Below are positions 63,617 through 64,000 of a stretch of 64,000 nucleotides of DNA, piece by piece; within the stretch, counting starts at the first letter, position 1, and each line of letters starts with the position of its first letter. The notes beneath the pieces were generated by a model. That model did not search any database. It saw only the letters and a list, made by a program, of their open reading frames with translations, and was not told where the DNA came from. The stretch is from the NCBI RefSeq assembly GCF_025145645.1, contig NZ_CP102252.1, forward strand, positions 2,418,001 to 2,482,000, written 5' to 3'. This DNA is from Alistipes senegalensis JC50 (GTDB taxonomy: Bacteria; Bacteroidota; Bacteroidia; Bacteroidales; Rikenellaceae). Position numbers and translations under genes: made by a program.

Positions 63617-64000
63617 CTATTTGCTGCGTTTGCGGTTGCGTTTCAGGAACTCCCGGGCCAGGGTCAGGTAGTTTTCCGAACCCACGGCCCCGGCGTCGTA
63701 AAGCATGACGGGTTTTCCATGCGAGGGCGCTTCTCCCAAACGGATGTTGCGCTGGATTATTGTGTCGTAGGCCAATTCGCCGAAGTGCTCGCGCACCTCG
63801 GTCACCACCTGGTTGTTCAGGCGGTTTCGCATGTACATCGTCAGCAGGAAGCCTTCGATGTCGAGATCGGGGTTCAGCCCCGACTTGACCTTGCGGATGG
63901 TGTTCAGCAGCTTCGAGAGTCCCTCCAGCGCGAGGTATTCGCACTGCACGGGGATCAGCACCGTGTCGGCCGCCGTGAGGATGTTGACCGTGGTGTAGCC
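63617..64000 (-). CDS. parA: ParA family ATPase, 5' part outside the window
   Basis: The frame is open to the window edge and gives the C-terminal 127 residues, starting GYTTVNILTAADTVLIPVQCEYLALEGLSKLL. The VLIPVQCEYLALEG block, TMYMRNRLNNQVV segment and RNIRLGEAPSHGKPV are typical of chromosomal ParA/Soj. The Walker motifs lie outside. It is ten bases upstream of parB, in the same operon. Confidence 0.93.
   Translation of the reverse strand, partial: GYTTVNILTAADTVLIPVQCEYLALEGLSKLLNTIRKVKSGLNPDLDIEGFLLTMYMRNRLNNQVVTEVREHFGELAYDTIIQRNIRLGEAPSHGKPVMLYDAGAVGSENYLTLAREFLKRNRKRSK

Noticed and set aside
1..64000. CRISPR arrays, tRNA or rRNA genes
   Set aside because: No regularly spaced 25-40 base repeats and no recognisable tRNA arms or rRNA segments were found. 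The iteron-like array has only three short units and is not CRISPR.

Overview
The window looks like part of a chromosome from a Bacteroidota gut bacterium, most likely Alistipes or another Rikenellaceae member. The evidence is the GC-rich core, the Bacteroidetes-type -7 boxes (TAnnTTTG) with TTTG -33 boxes, a TonB receptor with a CarboxypepD_reg domain, Mfa-like fimbrillin, DUF5119, DUF3575, DUF4834 and DUF5683 genes, and FISUMP-type lipoproteins. The genus is an inference. No tRNA, rRNA or CRISPR array was found.

Positions 1-24770 are ordinary GC-rich core: a BASS-type transporter end, a TonB receptor, a cobalamin riboswitch in front of a single surface lipoprotein gene, purB, DUF4834, mlaE-mlaF, gapA, the conserved yceD-rpmF-plsX-fabH cluster, an OmpR-type two-component pair next to a PepSY-like protein, ferritin, a GNAT enzyme, a DedA-like protein, a Crp/Fnr regulator, an SDR enzyme, a nucleoid-associated protein, and a GH2-aldose epimerase pair. 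Positions 25293-33513 (minus strand) are a fimbria-like surface locus. A TPR/transmembrane regulator, frameshifted here, is followed by DUF3575, DUF5119, a fimbrillin and a large fimbrillin/FISUMP tip-like protein.

Positions of about 34000-58745 are visibly AT-rich and form an integrated mobilizable element. The right part carries its own machinery on the minus strand: a zinc-finger/multi-HTH protein, a tyrosine integrase, a membrane protein, an excisionase-like HTH protein, a RepA-like ATPase (frameshifted), MobC, a MobA relaxase and a small membrane protein. The left part carries cargo on the plus strand: an XRE regulator, a DUF234 ATPase, a type I restriction-modification locus and a Hachiman defence system (hamA-hamB), followed by a RhuM-family gene. 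The restriction-modification locus has two different HsdM proteins, a full HsdS, a tyrosine recombinase, a half HsdS and an HsdR. Several defence genes look damaged or switchable. hsdR has an in-frame TAG. An IS110-family element sits directly against the 5' end of hamA. The hsdS specificity region is flanked by direct repeats around the recombinase. Iteron-like repeats and two copies of a 10-bp-armed inverted repeat mark the left end and the repA/mob region.

Positions 58816-64000 return to GC-rich core on the minus strand: mnmE, a MltD-like lytic transglycosylase, DUF5683, parB and a partial parA. The most interesting points are the B12 riboswitch controlling a FISUMP lipoprotein, the two-HsdM type I system with its recombinase-linked specificity cassette, and the IS110-disrupted Hachiman operon with a predicted bridge-RNA region.
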